Origin: Coriobacteriaceae bacterium
GTDB lineage: Bacteria > Actinomycetota > Coriobacteriia > Coriobacteriales > UMGS124
Length of the DNA: 64,000 nt
Direction: 5' to 3'
Assembly: GCA_019421015.1 (NCBI GenBank)
Contig: JAHZGC010000016.1
Span: forward strand, 17,412 to 81,411
A program made the translations under genes and the position numbers. Under the pieces are notes generated by a model. That model was not told the DNA's origin and made no database searches. It saw nothing but the letters and a program-made list of their open reading frames with translations. Of the stretch, positions 61,113-64,000 are shown in pieces (position 1 is the first letter of the stretch; every line of letters starts with the position of its first letter).

Positions 61113-62618
61113 TTACCGACCGCCGTTGAGCTCGTCGATGAACTCCTGGCGCGAGTGGACGTCGAGCTTGCGGTAGATGTTCTTGACGTGGGACTGCACG
61201 GTACCGATGGAGACCTGCAGATCCTCGGCGATGCGCTTCTGGCTGTTGCCCGCGGCGAGGAGCTCCGCCACCTCGGCCTCGCGCTCGGTGAGATGGCAGG
61301 CGTCGTAAAGGGAACGTCGACGCTCGGAACCGTCGGCGGCGATGGCGGACGCGCCCGCGGCCTTGGAAGCGTCAAGGCGGTCGCCGGGGTGGCACTCCCC
61401 CTGACCCGCCGGCTCGCCCCCTCCCCTCCCAGACAGCGCGTCCGCCTGGGGACGGTTAAAGAACAGGATGGCCGTGATGATCAACAAGAAGGCCACGGCG
61501 CCCACGAGCGGCCCCGACTGGTTCTGGAGCGAGAGCCCCAAAGAGCTCATGGCCAGGGGAACGGCGATGTAGCCAAGGAACGAGGAGAGCACCTCGACCA
61601 GCACGAAGATGCCGACAAACATGACGTCCGGCACGTCCCGGCGCATGCGGGCCATATCGCACAGCAAGATCCAGTAGATGAGCCCCAGGCACGTACGACC
61701 CATGATGACGATGTTGCCGCCGATGTTGAACTGGGAGTTGTCCATAAAGGCCATGAGGAGCAGCCCTGCAAAGAACAGCACGGCGGCCAGCGACCAAAGG
61801 AGCTGGAACGACCGGCGCCGCCCGCCCCCAAGGGCGCAGTACAGGAAGATGAGGGCAGCGAACAGGATTGTTCCCATGTTCTGGAGCGGATTGCCTTGGA
61901 ACGGGCCGCCCACCAGCTCGGTGTAGACCAGGCCGCGTATCACGCCCCCGGCCACCATAAAGACACCGACCACCACGAGCAGCGCCGTGGGCGCCAGGGG
62001 CCTTTCGGCCAGGGCCGGCTGCGCCGTGGGAACCTGGGGGGCCTCCCCATGGCGGCCGGCGTACCAGCAAATCGCCGAGACCGCCGGCAGGCAGGCAAGA
62101 ACGATGTTGTGCAACGGGGGTTCGAGCAAGAGCAGCGCGTCGACGAAGGCAAAGCTCGCGGCAAAGGAGGCGGTGGCCACCAGCGCCATGGTACGCGGGT
62201 CAAGAAAGACGCAGGCCCGATACCAGAGCAGGGCCAACGCGACAAAGACGGCGGCGTAGGTCGCGACGTCGACAAAGGCAACGACGCCGGCAAGGCCAGA
62301 AGGCAACGGTATGCAGGTCTCCACTATCTTGCACGTCGCCTGAACCACGAAGAGCGCCGCAAGGGCGGCATCGGACACCCGGATGCCTTTGCGGGCCCGT
62401 CCCAAAACCAGGACGGCCGCCACGCACAGCACGGCAAGCACCAAGAACAGGCCGTACCACCCAAAAGTCTGCCAAGGGTTCTGGTCGTGGCCGCCCACGC
62501 TGTAGAACATAGCGGTGCGGCGCAGCAACGGCCAGTAGAGCGTCATACCCAAGAAGACGGCCACCACGCGCGGCGTCAAAGCGGCGCGAGCGTTCGGCAA
62601 TGCGGCGTTCTCTTGCAA
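61113..62618 (-). CDS. Membrane-bound LuxR-family transcriptional regulator
   Basis: A 501-residue protein with about 12 membrane helices (residues 15-400), a polar linker, and a C-terminal LuxR helix-turn-helix (LTEREAEVAELLAAGNSQKRIAEDL, GTVQSHVKNIYRKLDVHSR). The start is TTG 62618, supported by AAGGGGG 4 nt upstream. It is divergent from the flavoprotein at 62827, the likely target. It could also act on the TRAP operon downstream. Confidence 0.88.
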   Translation of the reverse strand: MQENAALPNARAALTPRVVAVFLGMTLYWPLLRRTAMFYSVGGHDQNPWQTFGWYGLFLVLAVLCVAAVLVLGRARKGIRVSDAALAALFVVQATCKIVETCIPLPSGLAGVVAFVDVATYAAVFVALALLWYRACVFLDPRTMALVATASFAASFAFVDALLLLEPPLHNIVLACLPAVSAICWYAGRHGEAPQVPTAQPALAERPLAPTALLVVVGVFMVAGGVIRGLVYTELVGGPFQGNPLQNMGTILFAALIFLYCALGGGRRRSFQLLWSLAAVLFFAGLLLMAFMDNSQFNIGGNIVIMGRTCLGLIYWILLCDMARMRRDVPDVMFVGIFVLVEVLSSFLGYIAVPLAMSSLGLSLQNQSGPLVGAVAFLLIITAILFFNRPQADALSGRGGGEPAGQGECHPGDRLDASKAAGASAIAADGSERRRSLYDACHLTEREAEVAELLAAGNSQKRIAEDLQVSIGTVQSHVKNIYRKLDVHSRQEFIDELNGGR

Positions 62619-62677
62619 CGTACCCCCTTCTAGCAGCTCCGACGTAGACTACGCAAACCATTGACACGTTTCAATCC

Positions 62678-62744
62678 CACGTTTTATGGAGTCGCCCACC
62701 CCCTGTCAAATAGTAAAGATACCGCATTCTATGGAGAACGCCCA
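62678..62744. promoter_or_regulatory. Direct repeats in the LuxR/flavoprotein divergent promoter
   Basis: Two similar 20-21 nt segments, each containing TATGGAG then CGCCCA, start at 62678 and 62722. The TATGGAG cores are 45 bp apart, about four helical turns. A TTGACA lies at 62661. They are candidate sites for the neighbouring LuxR regulator. Confidence 0.45.
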
Positions 62745-62826
62745 TCGCCGAATTCATAGCATTGGGGACGTCGGTCGAACCGCGCCGCCCCACCGGACGA
62801 CGCATTTACCTGAGGAGGTACACAGT

Positions 62827-64000
62827 ATGGCCGCAGCAACTATCACCCGCCGCAACCTCGTGAAGGGCGCCGCCCTGGGAACCGCCGCCGTGGCGGCCCT
62901 TGGAAGCACCGCCGCCCTGGCAGACGAGACCGCCCCCGCGGGCGTCGAGTTTGCCGAGGAGTACGACGTCGTGGTCCTGGGCATGGGCGGTGCCGGCATG
63001 TGCGCGGCCATCGCCGCCTATGAAGAGGGCGCCAAGGTGCTCCTCTGCGAGAAGGCCCCCGCGGGCCAGGAGCCCTGCAACACCAAGGTCGCCGGCCAGG
63101 TGATCCTCTCGACCGACGACGCCGACCAGTTCTACACCTACCTGACGCACCTCATGGGCAACTACACCAACTACGACCCCGAGTGTCTGCGCGCCTACGC
63201 CGACGGCGCCGCCGAGAACTGGGATTGGATGATCAACGTCCTGCACGGCGACCCCGACGTGATGTACTGGTCCGAGGAGCCCGACTGGGTGCACCAGGGC
63301 GGCGCCCGCTTCGAGAAGGTCGAGTCGTTCATGGGCATCGACCGTCCGGGCTGGATCTTGATCTGGGACGAGTTCCCCGAGTTCGAGGGCTCCGAGCACT
63401 CGCTGATCTACACCTTTAGCGGCCGCGAGCATGACTCGAGCTACTACAACCAGCTGCGCCAGAACATCGACGAGCGCGAGGGCGAGAACCTCAACGTGTG
63501 GCTGGGCTGCCCCGGCGTGGAGCTCATCTGCGACGAGGCCGGCGCGGTCATCGGCTGCTACGTGGAGAAGGACGGCGAGCGCGTGGCCGTGCGCGCCAAG
63601 GGCGGCGTGTGCCTGACCTGCGGCGGCTTTGAGTCCAACCGCGTCATGATCGAGAACTACACGCAGCTCCCCTACCTGTATCCCCGCGCCGCCGCGCTGA
63701 ACACCGGCGACGGCATCAAGATGGCCATGAAGGTGGGCGCCGACCTGTGGCACATGAGCAACCTCTCGGGCCTGGGCTTTGGCTACCATGCCGAGGGCAA
63801 GGTGGGCGCCAGCAGCCCGTCGCGCGGCGTTGCCTCCATCAAGGTTGGCCCCGCCGGCGGCCGCTTCATGAACGAGGACGCCAAGGCCCGCCACGGCCGC
63901 GTGAGCTTCGGCGGCGCGTGGAACATGACCCCCATGGCCATGCCCACCTACCTGATCACCGACGCCTCGCAGATCGCGACCCCGCTAGTGAGCGGCTTCT
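62827..64000 (+). CDS. Tat-exported FAD-dependent reductase, 3' end outside window
   Basis: The open frame runs to the window end (391 codons visible). It starts with a twin-arginine signal (ITRRNLVKGAALG), then has VVLGMGGAGMCAAIAAYEEG for FAD binding. GGRFMNEDAKARHG keeps an arginine near the catalytic-acid position but not the exact TRD of fumarate reductase. ATG 62827 has GAGGAGG about 8 nt upstream. No FMN or heme domain is visible in the part shown. The substrate is unknown; the divergent LuxR gene is the likely regulator. Confidence 0.88.
   Translation, partial: MAAATITRRNLVKGAALGTAAVAALGSTAALADETAPAGVEFAEEYDVVVLGMGGAGMCAAIAAYEEGAKVLLCEKAPAGQEPCNTKVAGQVILSTDDADQFYTYLTHLMGNYTNYDPECLRAYADGAAENWDWMINVLHGDPDVMYWSEEPDWVHQGGARFEKVESFMGIDRPGWILIWDEFPEFEGSEHSLIYTFSGREHDSSYYNQLRQNIDEREGENLNVWLGCPGVELICDEAGAVIGCYVEKDGERVAVRAKGGVCLTCGGFESNRVMIENYTQLPYLYPRAAALNTGDGIKMAMKVGADLWHMSNLSGLGFGYHAEGKVGASSPSRGVASIKVGPAGGRFMNEDAKARHGRVSFGGAWNMTPMAMPTYLITDASQIATPLVSGF

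Overview
This window is GC-rich and gene-dense. It looks like a member of the class Coriobacteriia (Actinomycetota), most likely an anaerobic host-associated lineage such as Eggerthellaceae or a relative. That placement is an inference from content: many Tat-exported FAD reductases of the fumarate/urocanate reductase superfamily, CXXCH multiheme partners, membrane-bound LuxR-type regulators, and an F-type ATP synthase operon with murA directly downstream. The genus cannot be fixed from the window.

Layout. 1-305 is the N-terminus of a membrane regulator. 646-4823 holds thrC, then a Tat flavoprotein with its multiheme cytochrome. 5480-10081 holds a membrane LuxR regulator, peptidase T and a stand-alone fumarate-reductase-like flavoprotein. 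10283-18532 is murA plus the complete ATP synthase operon (atpI-like, atpB-E-F-H-A-G-D-C). 18715-20613 holds dCMP deaminase, upp and rpiB. 20812-24512 is an amino-acid ABC transporter whose binding protein carries a C-terminal covalent-FMN domain, with a ferric-reductase-like heme membrane protein just upstream. 24592-28018 holds a patatin, a UMF1-type MFS protein and a zinc-dependent phospholipase C-like protein. 28123-29769 is an Amt-PII fusion. 30288-32210 is an FMN-FAD reductase. 32406-37797 is a surface-sugar locus (WbpA, a WbpB-WbpD fusion, WbpE, and a divergent glycosyltransferase). 38048-39019 is an orphan PD-(D/E)XK-like protein. 39430-44864 holds an FAD-FMN reductase, a divergent LuxR regulator and an overlapping GH5 cellulase. 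45202-48103 is a BceAB-like ABC pair. 48310-48835 is a DinJ/YafQ-like toxin-antitoxin pair. 48801-55413 is a second redox cluster (cytoplasmic flavoprotein, TetR, hexaheme cytochrome, Tat flavoprotein, MFS carrier). 55410-57106 is a BceRS-like two-component system. 57587-60892 is a TAXI-type TRAP transporter. 61113-64000 is a LuxR regulator divergent from a seventh flavoprotein, cut by the window end.

Taken together, the window is dominated by extracytoplasmic redox chemistry. Seven related flavoprotein reductases each use a different apparent electron-entry module, and several sit opposite their own membrane LuxR regulator. The most unusual protein is the amino-acid binding protein fused to a covalent-FMN domain. 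That domain is about 82% identical (hand count, 74 of 90 residues) to the one on the reductase at 39430-41469, which suggests domain transfer.

The intergenic DNA is also structured. There are three kinds of dispersed palindromic element: long hairpins with a conserved core and locus-specific arms, single-pair elements with CACxCCCTCG ends, and nested palindromes of 26-nt half-sites spaced about 41 nt apart. The last kind occurs at two places, both between convergent genes. No tRNA, rRNA, CRISPR array or insertion sequence was recognised.
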